From Coffea arabica (taxonomy: Eukaryota > Streptophyta > Magnoliopsida > Gentianales > Rubiaceae), in contig NC_092329.1 in the NCBI RefSeq assembly GCF_036785885.1, positions 6,014,001 through 6,078,000 of the forward strand: 64,000 bases of DNA, written 5' to 3'. Positions 39,680 through 51,135 of the stretch are shown piece by piece. Both the position numbers and the translations under genes were made by a program. Positions within the stretch are counted from its first letter, which is position 1, and each line of letters starts with the position of its first letter. The notes under the pieces were generated by a model. That model was not told where the DNA came from. It saw only the letters and a list, made by a program, of their open reading frames with translations, and did no database searches.

Positions 39680-40138
39680 TGAAGAAGCACGGAACTTCCC
39701 CTGACCGAGCTGACCTGATGAGCTCGGAGTGCTGATGGAAGAGCTCGTCCCAAGCCTGCAAGATAGAGAGGAGTGATCTCACAAAGGGGGCCCCGAGGTG
39801 GTCCCCGAGGGCACTCCGACGGTCAAGTTAGTTTTCCGGTGAGTAGGGTTCACGGGGGTAGTGTAGTCAGAGTGCGTAGTGTGTGTCAGAGTGGTGAAAG
39901 TTACCATTTATACTTGTCAAGAGAGTCCCACCTCCGCACGGTGCGAGACTTCCCCGGAATAGCTCCCGATCCCGACCTATGGGGGATCTCCTCCGGTCTT
40001 TCCGGGGTCCTCTCCCAGAGCCCTTTGGAGCCCTAGCGGCGAGGCGGCCCAAGGCGGTTGTGGAAGGGCTGGAGGCCGCGGCCCAGCTCGGCCGTAGCCG
40101 GGCTGCCACGTGGTTGGGCCCAGGACAGGGCCTCTGCA
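39680..40138 (-). repeat. LTR (3' LTR of the element)
   Basis: 459 bases, TG...CA. It is the 3' LTR because gag-pol runs on the minus strand away from the other LTR. It differs from its partner at three C/T positions (in AAGATAGAG, CACTCCGAC and GGCGGTTGTG). Confidence 0.95.
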
Positions 40139-40156
40139 CTAGCCCCCTAGATTAGG
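40139..40156 (-). other. Polypurine tract region
   Basis: On the minus strand the bases next to the 3' LTR read CTAATCTAGGGGGCTAG. The AGGGGG core is short for a polypurine tract but lies where plus-strand priming should start. Confidence 0.5.
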
Positions 40157-40361
40157 TAGGACTGTCAGGCAGACCTAATCTGACCCTGTCACGTGGGAGG
40201 CCGGCGCCGCGCACTACTCCGCCAACGTCACCTCTGGTACAGTGCTGTCACAGGAACGCCGCGCCCGCGTCCTTTCGGTTGTCACACCTCTTCGATTTCC
40301 GTACCAGCATTAAATGGGACGGTTCGATTTCAAGCAACCGTTTTCCCCCCATTCTTCCCCC

Positions 40362-40369
40362 TATAAATA
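40362..40369 (+). promoter_or_regulatory. TATA box of the element's antisense gene
   Basis: TATAAATA within CCCCCTATAAATAGGGG lies about 200 bases before the antisense start codon at 40564 and just inside the 3' LTR. It faces away from that LTR, opposite to gag-pol. A discrete box here suggests that the antisense gene is transcribed from its own promoter. Confidence 0.7.
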
Positions 40370-40563
40370 GGGGTCACTAGAATTCCGTCCGCTCTATTTG
40401 CTATTTCTCCTTTTCTTAGTGCATTTTCGCATTCCCAGAAGTTCCAAGGTTTCCAACTCCCAGTGCCCAGACTCCGGCGACTCTTTCAATCTTCCGACTC
40501 CGGCCATCAGTAAGTCCCCTTTTTCACAGCATCTCTCCCTTCCATTCTCCTTCGTTCAATTTT

Positions 40564-42940
40564 ATGTCGGATCATTCCGACACTTCCTCCTCTGTATCTG
40601 CAGTTCCGGCCCGCCTCAGAGCCCCCAGAATCATCATCCTTTCCTCGCCTTCGCCCTCATCCTCATCACCACCTTCTCCTCCTCCCCTTTCCGCTTCCTC
40701 CGTTTCGAGCCCTAGCTCCCACACCATGAGCTCTCCATCCGCCCCTCCCTTTTCTGCCCAGGCCATTCAGGATACAGCCGAACTGGACGCCCTTCTCGAG
40801 ATGGAGGCCACCTCCATTCCTCCCCCCAAATCTCCTCATGACTCCCCTGGCGGAGCCCAGGGGGGAGCTGGAGAGGACAGGGATTCCTCTGGGGGAACCC
40901 CTGCTCCCGAGCAGGGGGATGACCCTGAGTTCTCCTATGGTTACCCCGACCTGCAGGAGGCCACCCTTTCACCTCAAGCCGTGGCCGAGCTGGCCAGGAC
41001 CTATTCCATTCATCCGGCCTACGAGCCGAGGGCGGCGGGGCCCGACGACCGGGCCTGCAGACCTCCCTCTGGCTTCGTGGCCGTCTATAGGGAGCAACTC
41101 ATCGCAGGGCTCCGACTCCCCATTCCTTCAGCTCTTACCGAGATTCTGAACTACTGGGGGCTCAGAATCACCCAACTTCACCCCACCTCCATCAGGATCA
41201 TCACCGGGTTCCTGATCTACTGCCTTCTCTGCAGTATCCCCTACTCTCTATCCCTCTTCCGGGCTGCCTTCATCCTTAAGACCGCCCTCCCTGGATGGTA
41301 CTACTTCTCCCGCCGTGGTCCCCAGACCAAGGGAGGGAAGGGTGCCCAGGAGGTGTTCCAGGGACTCCCCTCCTCCGTGAAGGACTGGAAGGAGGACTTC
41401 TTCTTCGTCAAATCCACTCACTTCCCCCCCAACGTATGGAAGGTTGGGGGGGTCAAGGCCGACCCCTACCCGAAGGATCTGGACTATGATACCCTCAGCC
41501 AGCTGTCCAACTCTAGGGTAAAGCTTGACGTCACAACACTTTCCACTGGGCAGATCTCTGCGGCCGGACTGATGGGGACGTTGTCCGGACCCTCTGGGGA
41601 GGTGGTGACCCCCGAACCCGACCTTGGCACCTGTAACGCCAGTCTTCCTCCTATTGGACTTATAGGATAGTGTTTTGTTTCCTTTTTTATCCTGTCCTCT
41701 GCTGACTTGGTTGTGTTTGCTGTAGTGAGGAAACTCTCCAAGTTGCTGGGCGCGTCCACTGAGGAGGCTACCACCACTCCCCGGCCAGAAGCTGCCCAGG
41801 GAGGGCCTGGGGCGACCTCAACCGTGGGAGGCAACCAAGCCCCCCAGAGAGAAACGCAGGGGACCCCTTCCCCCGCCAAGAAGGCTGCCAACAAAAAGGC
41901 GGCCGGGCAGAAGAGGGGTCGAGGGGACGAGCCCTCCCAGCCCGGGAAAAAGCTCGCGCTGGTCCCCGCACAGCCTCCTCGCACGCTGGTCTCCGGGGGG
42001 CCAGCCCACCTAGGCGTGGGCTCTGCCGAGGAGCATGCCCAGGAGTCAACTCCCCCGAGCTTGTGGCACTTCCGCCACGTTGCCCCCTTGAAGCCGGGCC
42101 AAGCCCCCACGATGCATGACCCCCGCCACTTCTGCCCGTCCTGGGAGCTCTCTATCAACGACCGAGCCCAGTTCCCCGAGGTGGCTCGCGAGCTGATGGT
42201 GGGCTCGGTCCTCCCTCGTGACAAGAGGTGGATGGAGCTGGCCGAACCCTCCGAGCTCCTTGACGCGTACTACACCGCCCAGGCCCAAGTAAGTCTGGCC
42301 CGTGGGTTAGTTGTGCCTTCGTGTCTTGGTTAAGTAGTGTGACGTGCTTACCTGCTCTCTTTTCTCCTCAGGCCAACGCAGCGGGTGCTGCCCTGGCGAC
42401 CCGCTTCTCCGAACTGTCTCCCGACCTGGAGAAACTACGAAAGAAGAATCTGGAGGCGGAGAAGAAGCTCTCCCAGACCCTTAAGGAGGCAAGCTCCCTT
42501 AAGGACAAACTGAGGGAGGCCGCGAAGGAGCTGGACTCGACCAAGAGAAGGCCGGCGTGGCTAGGCTGAAGGAGGAGCATGCCCTCGAGCTCTCCGGCAC
42601 CGTCAGCCGGGAGAGGAAGAAGGCTGTTCGGGAGTTCCTTTCCTCCGAGCAGTTTGAGGAGGACATCGCCCTCCTTAACCTGCCCATCCTCCAGGTCGGC
42701 GCGACGCGTGCCCTGGACAAGGTGAAGAGCCTCAACCCCCCTGACTTCAACTTGGCGGATTTCAAGGACTACAATCCTGCTGCCGAGGAGAGACTGGACT
42801 GGCTCTTCGACGGGTACCGCAAGGGGCATGCCCTGAAGGGGTTGGTAGGCCGAGCCGACGTTGGGGCCGAACTGGCGGAGGTCCCCTTGGAGGAGAGCGA
42901 GTCTCCCGGCAGGGCTGCTGGGAAAGAGCCGGTGGTCTAG
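40564..42940 (+). pseudogene. Antisense gene of the Tat element (putative gypsy-type transposon domain), frameshifted
   Basis: Three plus-strand exons join in phase: 40564-41632, 41726-42288 and from 42372. The introns (93 and 83 bases) have GT-AG ends, the second with GTAAGT. The N-terminus is Ser/Pro-rich (1-100). A conserved globular region follows at about 125-280 (GLRLPIPSALTEILNYWGL, FILKTALPGWYYFS), which I match to the Pfam family called 'putative gypsy type transposon' (PF04195). Exon 2 is Pro/Ala/Lys-rich. Exon 3 is a charged coiled coil (EKLRKKNLEAEKKLSQTLKE). Exon 3's frame stops at 42567-42569, and a second frame continues the coil to 42940, so one phase change lies near 42540-42556. 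Related antisense genes are known in Grande and Retand elements. The function is unknown; a structural or regulatory role is only inference. Confidence 0.7.
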
Positions 42941-43172
42941 GGCCGCGGCCCTTCCAGAAACCCTTCCCGTCTTCTCATAAGGATGTGACCATGCTCCAGT
43001 TGAAAATGCTCTTGGGGATCCATCTGAGATGGAAAGGTCCGACTGGATAGCCTTCACCATACGCCTCTTCGCATGTTTAAGGTGTACCTCCAGCTCCTAC
43101 TCCTGACGGACTACCGGCAAGAAGGAGGAGGCCCGAGCTGTTTTCTCTTCATAGCTCGGCAAATTTTGTAGC

Positions 43173-43228
43173 AGATAGGCAGCTCGGAAGCTTTGTAATA
43201 GATAGGCAGCTCGGAAGCTTTGTAATAG
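43173..43228 (+). repeat. Two 28-bp tandem units
   Basis: GATAGGCAGCTCGGAAGCTT followed by TGTAATA occurs at 43173 and 43201. It lies just past the end of the antisense gene and may be in its 3' UTR. Confidence 0.85.
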
Positions 43229-43299
43229 ATAAGTTTGCAATGCATACACAATTTCGAAGAGTTATTTTCTCCTTTCCTTGCCTACTTCGCAAGGCCATG

Positions 43300-43830
43300 T
43301 GCCGACCTCCGGGGCCGAGCACCAAATAAGCCCCCTAAGAGGGCGTGCCAGCCTCTTGGGGCTGAGCACTTTAGACGCCAAGGGCGTTCCTGCCGACCTC
43401 CTGGGTCGAACACCTCACACTTCACCCCTTGGGGCTGAGTACTTTAAATACTAAGTGCGTTCGTGCCGACCTCCCGGGTCGAACACTTCACACGTCACAC
43501 CTGCCAGCCTCTTGGGGCTGAGCACTTTTAGACGCCAAGGGCGTTCCTGCCGACCTCCTGGGTCGAACACCTCACATCTCACCCCTTGGGGCTGAGTACT
43601 TTAAACATTAAGTGCGTTCGTGCCGACCTCCCGGGTCGAACACTTCACACGTCACACCTGCCAGCCTCTTGGGGCCGAGCACTTTTAGACGCCAAGGGCG
43701 TTCCTGCCGACCTCCTGGGTCGAACACCTCACATCTCACCCCTTGGGGCTGAGTACTTTAAACATTAAGTGCGTTCGTGCCGACCTCCCGGCTCGAACAC
43801 TTCACACGTCACACCTGCCAGCCTCTAGCC
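43300..43830. repeat. Higher-order tandem repeat, ~157 bp, about 3.3 units
   Basis: GCCAGCCTCT recurs at 43347, 43503, 43660 and 43817, spacings 156, 157 and 157. Each unit is itself a dimer of related halves of about 73 and 84 bases. One half has GCCGACCTCCTGGGTCGAAC, the other GCCGACCTCCCGGGTCGAAC, and both contain a CTTGGGGCTGAG-type word. The array lies between the pol 3' end and the antisense gene 3' end. Tat elements are known for tandem repeats in this zone that can seed satellite DNA. Confidence 0.9.
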
Positions 43831-43997
43831 CCCCACTAGGACATTAAGCAAGGGAGCGCTAAATGTGCTAGTGCAAGGCGCAGATTTGAGGATTGTGAAA
43901 TGAAATAGGTATAAGTAAAAATGAAAATGAGCTTTGATTGATGAGGAAACAAAAATTCGGATTCCAGAGAACATGCAACCGAACACCCCGGTCTAAC

Positions 43998-46900
43998 CTA
44001 CGCTACAAACAATCGCAAATTGGAGAAGTGCCACGTCCGAGGTACCCCAGATCCATCCATCTTAGCGAGCCTGCAGTAGCCAGCTCGGCTCACCTCGAGG
44101 ACCTTGTACGGACCCTCCCAGTTTGGATCGAGCTTGTTAGAACTATAAGCTCTGCTGATCGAGTTCTTTCGCAAGACCAGGTCTCCTGGCTGGTACTGTA
44201 TAGTCTTTACTTTGGCGTTGTGATAGCGAGCGAGCTGGCTTTTATACTTAGCCATTCGAATAGCAGCTTCCTCGCGCCTGACTTCAAGCATGTCCAAGTT
44301 GCACCTAAGCTCTTCCTCGTTGGATGTTGCCACGAAGTTCTGTGTTCTGGGTGAGGGAAGACCCACCTCTGCGGGCACCACAGCCTCTACCCCGTAAGTA
44401 AGGGAGAACGGGGTCTCGTGCGTAGCCGTCCTGGGCGTAGTGCGGTAAGTCCAGAGGACGCTAGGCAGCTCATCCAGCCAATTAGACTGGGCGGACGCCA
44501 ACCTGGTCTTCAATCCCTGCAGAACGGTTCGGTTAGCGTTTTCCACCTGACCATTGGCCTGGGGGTGACCAACTGACGTGAAGTGTTGGTTGATCCCGAG
44601 CTCGACGCACCAGCTCCGGAAGGGGTTCTCAGCGAACTGGCGGCCGTTATCGGATATCAAGACGTGCGGGATGCCGAAACGGCAGACGATGTTCCTCCAA
44701 AGGAATTTTTGGACCGCCCTCCCCGAAATGGAGACTAGGGGCTCTGCTTCTATCCATTTGGTAAAGTAGTCGATAGCCACCACGAGGTGCTCGTACCTTC
44801 CGGGAGCTCGGGGAAATGGTCCCAGGAGGTCTATTCCCTATTGGGCGAAGGGCCAGGGACTATGAATGGGGATCATTTCTCGAGCTGGCTGGTGACGCAG
44901 TGAGGCGTGCACCTGGCAGGCTCGGCATCTCTGTACCAGTTCTGCGGCGTCGCGAAAGACGGAGGGCCAGTAATAGCCCAGGAGAAGGCACTTTTTGGCC
45001 AACACCCGGGACCCCACATGTGCCGCACATATACCTTCATGAACTTCACGCAGAACATAGTCCTCTTCCTCGGGAGTCAGGCACTTTAGCCAGGGGGACA
45101 AGTACGACCTCCTGTAGAGGGTTCCCCCGGCGTAGGCGTATTTGGTAGCTCGGAGTTGGATTTGCCGAGCCTCGGTTTTGTTCTCGGGGAGGGTACCCGA
45201 GCTGAGGAAGTCGACGGGGGGAGCCATCCAGGTGGTCGGATTATCTACCGCCAGGACCTGAACCTGGTCGATACTTTTCTGCTGCACCACCTCTACCAAG
45301 ACCTCCTTGCTCAAGTGGGCGAACGAGGAGGACGCCAGCTTGGACAGGGCGTCCGCGCGCTTGTTTTGGGACCTCGGCACCCGGTCGATCTCAAAAGTGT
45401 CGAACAGGGCCACCACCTCTCGTACATTGGCCAGATATTTCTTCATTACCTCGTCCTTGGCCTCATACTCCCCGCGGATCTGGAGGACGACGAGCTGAGA
45501 GTCGCTTCGAACCCGGATCGCGGTGATGCCCATCTGGTGGGCTATCCGCAACCCCGTCAACAGGGCCTCGTACTCCGCCTCATTGTTGGATGCAGGGAAG
45601 TCAAAACTAAGCGCATAGGTCAGTTCCTCCCCCGTGGGCGAGGTGAGCAGCAGGCCAGCCCCGCTGCCCTCCTTGCTCGAGGCACCGTCCACAAACAACA
45701 GCCACGGCTCCTCCATCGGGGTGTCCGTGGGTGTTGGGACTAGCTCTGTCGGGGTCGAGCTAGCCCCCTCGGCAAGGAAGTCCGCCAAGGCCTGAGCCTT
45801 GATCGCGGTACGGGGCCGATAAGTGAGGTCATGTTCGGCTAGCTCGACAGCCCACTTGGTCATCCTGCCCGAGACCTCGGGCTTAGTGAGTATCTGGCGC
45901 AGGGGCTGGTTGGTCAAGACTGCGATACTATGAGCTTGGAAGTAAGGCCGGAGCTTGCGAGCAGCGTGCACTAAGGCCAGAACCAGCTTCTCGGCCGGGC
46001 TGTACCGCGTCTCTGGCCCTTGTAACGTTCGGCTGACGTAGTACACTGGTCTCTGGGTCCCCCCATCCTCCCGCACCAAGACCGCACTGACGGCCTCGTT
46101 GAAAGTGGACAGGTATAGGAATAGTGTCTCCCCCAGCTCGGGGGCGGTCAGCGCGGGCAGCTCGGCCAGATAGGCCTTCAGTTCGGCGAAAGCTTTCTGG
46201 CACTCCTCGGTCCAACGAAAGTCTTTTGGCGCTTTCAAGATCCGGAAAAAGGGGAGCCCCCGAACCGCGGAACGCGAGAGGAACCTGTTCAGGGCAGCCA
46301 TCCTCCCTGTGAGTCGTTGGACTTCCTTCACGTTCCTCGGGGGGGCCATGTCCATAATGGCCTGGAGTTTATCCGGGTTGGCCCGGATTCCATCTCGAGA
46401 CACCAGAAAACCGAGAAACCTCCCCGACCTGACCCCGAAGGTGCACTTCTTCGGATTCAGGCGCATTCGGCTCTCTAGCAGGACGTCCAGAATCTCCCTC
46501 AAGTCGGATATGAGCCGCTGATCAACCCGGCTTTTAACTATCATGTCGTCCACGTAGACCTTCATGCTTTTACCGATCTGGTTCTGGAATAGCTTGTTGA
46601 CCAGGCGCTGGTAAGTAGCTCCCGCGTTCTTCAAGCCAAACGGCATGGTTCTGTAACAATAGGTCCCCTCCTCAGTGATGAAGGAGATCTTATCCCGATC
46701 CTCCTCAGTCATTTCTATCTGGTGGTATCCCTTAAAGGCATCCAGAAAGCACAAAACGTCAAAACCCACGGTAGAATCTACTAACCTGTCGATCCTTGGC
46801 AGGGGAAAGCAGTCCTTTGGGCAGGCCTTGTTTAGGTCCGTGAAGTCCACGCACATCCTCCAGGTCTGATCCTCCTTCTTGACTAAGACGGGATTGGCCA

Positions 46901-49440
46901 ACCAGGTCGGGTAGTGGACCTCCATGATGATCCTGGATTCCAGCAACTTGCCGACCTCCGCCTTGATCACCTCATTCCTCTTGGGAGCGAAGCTCCTTTT
47001 CTTCTGTTTCACCGGCTTGAAGTGAGGATCCACGCCGAGGTGGTGGACTGCCAGGTCCGTTGGAATACCGGGCATGTCATCCACCGACCAAGCGAAGACC
47101 CGGGAGTATTCCCTCAGCAGAGCTTTCAAACCCTCCTTCTCCTTGACGGGCAACAAGGTCCCAATGCGGAGAACCTGGTCGGGCCGGTCCCGCCTTAGGG
47201 GGAATTCCTCAATCTCATCCTGGGTGCCCAACTGTTGGGACTCATCCCCCGGGATGTAGGGTTCCAAACAGGTCGTCTGGGCGACCACCTTCTCCTGCCC
47301 TCGGAGCGTGGCCAGGTAGCAAGCCCTGGCTACCGCTGGGTCGCCGCGCACCTCCGCTATCCCCCCAGAAGTGGGGAACTTGACACTGAGGTGGAAAGTA
47401 GAGGGAATAGCTTGGAGGGCGTTCAGAGCGGGTCTCCCTAAGAATACATTGTACGGGGACGACTGCTTGACCACCACGAAGTCAACGGGAACAGTTCGGC
47501 ACCTGGGGGCCTGTCCTACTGTGACCATCAGGGTGATCATCCCTTCCGAGCTGATGGGTGGCCCGGTGAAACCCACCAGAGGCGTCCGGACCGGGGTCAA
47601 CTGGTCCTCCCTTAATCCGAGCTCCTTGAACACCCGATAGAACATAATGTCAACCGCACTACCCTGATCGACATACACCTTCTTCACCCGGTAGTTGTTG
47701 GTGACAATGTCTATCACGATGGCCTCGTGGTTCCTTGAAGCTAGGGGGACCGCGTCCCTTGGTCCGAAGGTAATTTCCTCGTCCATGCGCAAGCGCTTCA
47801 AGGAGTCGTCCCCCTCGGGGGGTGGTCGCTTGTTCTTCCGAGCTGCATGACTGTCCCCCCCCGTGGGACCTCCGGCGATGGTGTTTATCACTCCGGCCAA
47901 GTTCTGAGCGTCCTGGTCGGGTGAATAACCCCGGGGTGCTCCCCGCCGATCAAGTCGGTCACGGTGTTGGCCCTCGCCTCTTTCTCCACGGTAAGCGCGT
48001 CCTGGCTCCTGGGCGGGGCGACCTGGTCGCACAAATCGACCCAGGAAGCCACGCTGAACGAGGTCCTCGATCTCCCTCTTTAGGGCCCAGCACCCCTCGG
48101 TGTCGTGCCCGACATCCCTGTGGAAGGCACAGTACCGGTCCTGATTCCTCTTATTCCGAGGCGTCCCCATCTTGGGTGGCCGGTCCCCCAGACCCTCTGC
48201 CTCCATGACAGCCAGGACCTGGGCCCTTGGCCGTGTCAGGGGTGTGTAGCCCTTCTCCGGTAGTGGTGGCAGAGCAGGGGCTTTCTCCTTCGAGAGCCGG
48301 TCAAAGACATTCTTCTTGGCCGGGCCGTCCTTGCTCTCAGGGGGGTTCCCCCGTCTCTTTCGATCTCCGAAATCCCGATCCGACTCTCGTTTTAGGCGGC
48401 TGGCCTCTTCTGCATTGGCGGCGGCGTGAGCCCGGGTCAAGAGCTCTCCCAGGTTCTTGGGAGGCTGTTCGACAAGCTTGTAGTAGAGATCCTCTACCCT
48501 CAACCCATTCATGAAGGCGGCCATGACCACCTTTTCATCCTTGTCCCTGATCTGTAAACTCTCCGTGTTGAAGCGCGTCATGAAGTTCTTCAGGGACTCA
48601 CCCGGCTTCTGCTTAACGGCCATCAGGTGGGCCGCGTTTTTCGAGTAAGTCTTCGAGGAGACAAATTGGGCGGCGAACTGTCTGGCCAGCTCGGTGAAAC
48701 TCTGAATGGATCCCGGTGCTAGACCCTGAAACCAGAGCCGCGCCTTACCCTTGAGAAACATGGGGAAGGTCTTGCAGCGGAGGGCATCCGCGGCGTTTTG
48801 TAGACGCATGTGCGTCAGGAAGACCGAGAGGTGGTCTTCCGGGTCGGTCGAACCATCGTACAGCTCGATGTTCGGGATTTTGAACCTCCGGGGTAACGGG
48901 TAGTCCTCGACCTCCCGGGTGAAGGGCGAGGCTGCGTAGTTATCCCCGTACGGTTGTGGCCGCAGGATCTGCTCGAGCTCATCCCGGACGGGCTGCCACT
49001 GGGGTGGGTCGCGCAAGTGATTCCTGACAGATCGGGCGGGGGAGCGTTCGAGCCCATTCCGCGTAGGTTTCCGTGGGGAAGGGTCCCTTGGTCGGCTCCC
49101 CGCGGACCGGTCGTGTGAGTACCTCTCGCTGTCCCCGACCACCGAGGCTCGGGGACGAGGGGGAGTCCGCGGCCGTTTCCTCCTAGGGGGCTGGTCCTGT
49201 GACCCATCCTCCGAAGAGTCAGGGATCGGCTCCTTCTCCTTCTCCTTCTTTAGCCTGCCGGATTATATCCTCCAGCATGGGGAGATTCTCTGTTACGAAC
49301 TGGAGCATCTGCCGTCTTCGGTCCCCTGAGAGGGTCGAGCCCCCAGCGCCCCCGGCCGCTTCGTTCTCCTCTCGGCGGGATCCCTCTCCGGCCCCGGGAC
49401 CGGTGCTTTCAACGGTTCGCTTGGACCGTGTCCTCGTCAT
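43998..49440 (-). pseudogene. gag-pol of the Tat element, broken by a frameshift and a stop
   Basis: The minus-strand reading begins at about 49440 (MTRTRSK) and runs 74 codons to a stop at 49219. The main frame (44838-49142 and somewhat upstream) is offset by one base, the shift lying in a GAAGGA-type run near 49215-49260. The main frame shows gag (KTFPMFLKGKARLWFQ), a Cys/His knuckle-like motif (CAFHRDVGHDTEGC), protease (VDQGSAVDIMF), reverse transcriptase (YVDDMIVKS; FLDAFKGYHQI), a Gypsy RNase H region, the archaeal-type RNase H (LLFVDGASSKEGSGAGLLL) and the integrase HHCC finger. A TAG at about 44838 then interrupts integrase, where a Trp is usual in the family. The catalytic core resumes in the same frame (AIDYFTKWIEAEPL; ISDNGRQF) to a stop at 43998. 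Two discrete lesions in a young copy imply recent inactivation. Confidence 0.9.
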
Positions 49441-49462
49441 CAACACTAATAATTACCTTTCG

Positions 49463-49480
49463 TTCCCACAGACGGCGCCA
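49463..49480 (-). other. Primer-binding site
   Basis: Two bases inside the 5' LTR the minus strand reads TGGCGCCGTCTGTGGGAA. The first nine bases complement the 3' end of plant tRNA-Asp (...ACGGCGCCA, from memory); pairing beyond that is poor. Position and the initial TGG support the call; the tRNA identity is less sure. Confidence 0.7.
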
Positions 49481-49482
49481 AC

Positions 49483-49941
49483 TGAAGAAGCACGGAACTT
49501 CCCCTGACCGAGCTGACCTGATGAGCTCGGAGTGCTGATGGAAGAGCTCGTCCCAAGCCTGCAAGACAGAGAGGAGTGATCTCACAAAGGGGGCCCCGAG
49601 GTGGTCCCCGAGGGCACTCTGACGGTCAAGTTAGTTTTCCGGTGAGTAGGGTTCACGGGGGTAGTGTAGTCAGAGTGCGTAGTGTGTGTCAGAGTGGTGA
49701 AAGTTACCATTTATACTTGTCAAGAGAGTCCCACCTCCGCACGGTGCGAGACTTCCCCGGAATAGCTCCCGATCCCGACCTATGGGGGATCTCCTCCGGT
49801 CTTTCCGGGGTCCTCTCCCAGAGCCCTTTGGAGCCCTAGCGGCGAGGCGGCCCAAGGCGGTCGTGGAAGGGCTGGAGGCCGCGGCCCAGCTCGGCCGTAG
49901 CCGGGCTGCCACGTGGTTGGGCCCAGGACAGGGCCTCTGCA
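49483..49941 (-). repeat. LTR (5' LTR of the element, promoter LTR)
   Basis: 459 bases, TG...CA, next to the primer-binding site. A minus-strand TATAAAT box at 49709-49715 is a plausible Pol II promoter for the genomic RNA. Confidence 0.95.
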
Positions 49942-50602
49942 GCACCGTAAGAAAAAGCAAATGATATAATCATGGAAGCATAGAATAGTGTGCTGTGGGA
50001 AGAGAAGATTACACGTAGCTTATAAACTATGCATGATGCAGTATAGGTGTCCGTGATATGAGCAGCTTACAACTGAGTGCAAAGTTACCTTGTGCTGCCA
50101 AACATATAAAAGTTGGGAAACACGCGAGCGAAGGAACACGCGGACAGGAGCAAATTTCCAGCCAAGCCACTACCACCAAATGACCAAATGACCAAAACGC
50201 CCCTCAAAGTCACAATAATAACAGTATAACCGGACCACTTTCACTGTAGCTAAGCCAACTGACGCTTTTAGTATAGTAAAGATATATATAATTATATATA
50301 CAGGTTTTTGTGGCAGTTAATTGTAGCGATCCAACATTCTCATCGACCGAAACAAGATTTATCTTATACACACACCAAATTGTTCCTTAAACTTTGTAGC
50401 TACAGTGGAGAAGTCTGGAAGAAGGGGCGAGGATATATACTTGAGAATAAGGTTTGTGGGGCTAGTTACTAAAAGTTTAACACTAGGACCCAAACAAACT
50501 AAAAAGGTATAACCTTGAGTAATTTCTCCCCGCTAATGCAGTTTGAAATACTTGTATTCCTTTAATTTGTATAATATTTTAGAAGCAAAACACCAAGGGT
50601 GC

Positions 50603-51135
50603 GAGGGTGCATTTGAAATTTGAATATGAAGTTTGAAATATGAAATTTGAATCAATTAACTGAATTGTTAATTACTAACGGTGCGTTTGATAAAACTGAA
50701 ATTTGAAATCTGAATTCGTTAAATTACTGTATGGTTAAGTATTAAATCTGATATATTTGAATGTATATCATATTAAATTATAAGTGAATAGTTTATCACT
50801 TATTTTTTGGAGCAAATTTTACCTAAAAACTTTAGTATCACTTAATTGATGCAAATGTTCTAATTTTGGTTGTCAACGCATATGAACATATTAAGATCTG
50901 AACCTATTAAGTTTAAGTACTGAATTGTACCATCAAACAGGTCTAAATTTGATATATTTGAGTGTATATTACATTAAATAATAAATGAATAGCTTATTCC
51001 TTATTTTTTGGAGCAAGTTTTAATGAATTAGAAAATTCAATCCAATTAATTAATTCAGATATCTTATTTTTAATTATCTAACGCATCTAAATGTGTTACT
51101 AAATTTAAGTGTTGAATTGAATTATTAAACGGATT
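50603..51135. mobile_element. Tourist-like MITE, split by a same-family copy
   Basis: The left part (50603-50678) begins GGGTGCATTTGAAATTTGAA and the right part resumes at 50944 with TAAATTTGATATATTTGAG, ending near AATTATTAAACGGA. It is the same family as the copies near 52 kb. The inner copy separates the halves. Confidence 0.65.
50679..50943 (+). mobile_element. Inner Tourist-like MITE, 265 bp
   Basis: It begins CGGTGCGTTTGATAAAACTG and ends TACCATCAAACAGGTC. Terminal words GTTTGAT and ATCAAAC are inverted. TAA flanks both sides (50676-50678 and 50944-50946), the 3-bp target duplication of PIF/Harbinger elements. It carries no gene. Confidence 0.7.

Larger units (their letters stand above)
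39680..49941 (-). mobile_element. Complete Ty3/Gypsy LTR retrotransposon, Tat lineage
   Basis: Two 459-bp LTRs (39680-40138 and 49483-49941) begin TGAAGAAGCACGG and end CCTCTGCA, giving the expected TG...CA termini. GCACC flanks both sides (39675-39679 and 49942-49946) as a 5-bp target duplication. The LTRs differ at three sites by my reading, all C/T, about 0.65%, which indicates a recent insertion. The order gag, protease, reverse transcriptase, RNase H, integrase is Ty3/Gypsy. The second, archaeal-type RNase H, an extra antisense gene and tandem repeats before the 3' LTR are hallmarks of Tat elements such as Grande and Retand. The body is much GC-richer than its surroundings. Gag-pol is interrupted, so this copy is probably not autonomous. 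Confidence 0.95.

Noticed and set aside
41484..42224. Long minus-strand frame opposite the antisense gene of the element
   Set aside because: It is a GC-driven shadow of the plus-strand exons 1 and 2; its residues show no domain and it crosses the supported introns.
43300..43830. Regular repeats that might suggest a CRISPR array
   Set aside because: The host is a plant, units are 157 bp without unique spacers, and the array lies inside a retrotransposon.
45156..45743. Plus-strand frame of 195 codons inside pol
   Set aside because: It mirrors the RNase H and integrase coding region on the minus strand and has no recognisable protein.
39680..49941. GC-rich block as bacterial contamination or horizontal transfer
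   Set aside because: Target duplication, LTRs and plant Tat proteins explain it as a normal plant element.
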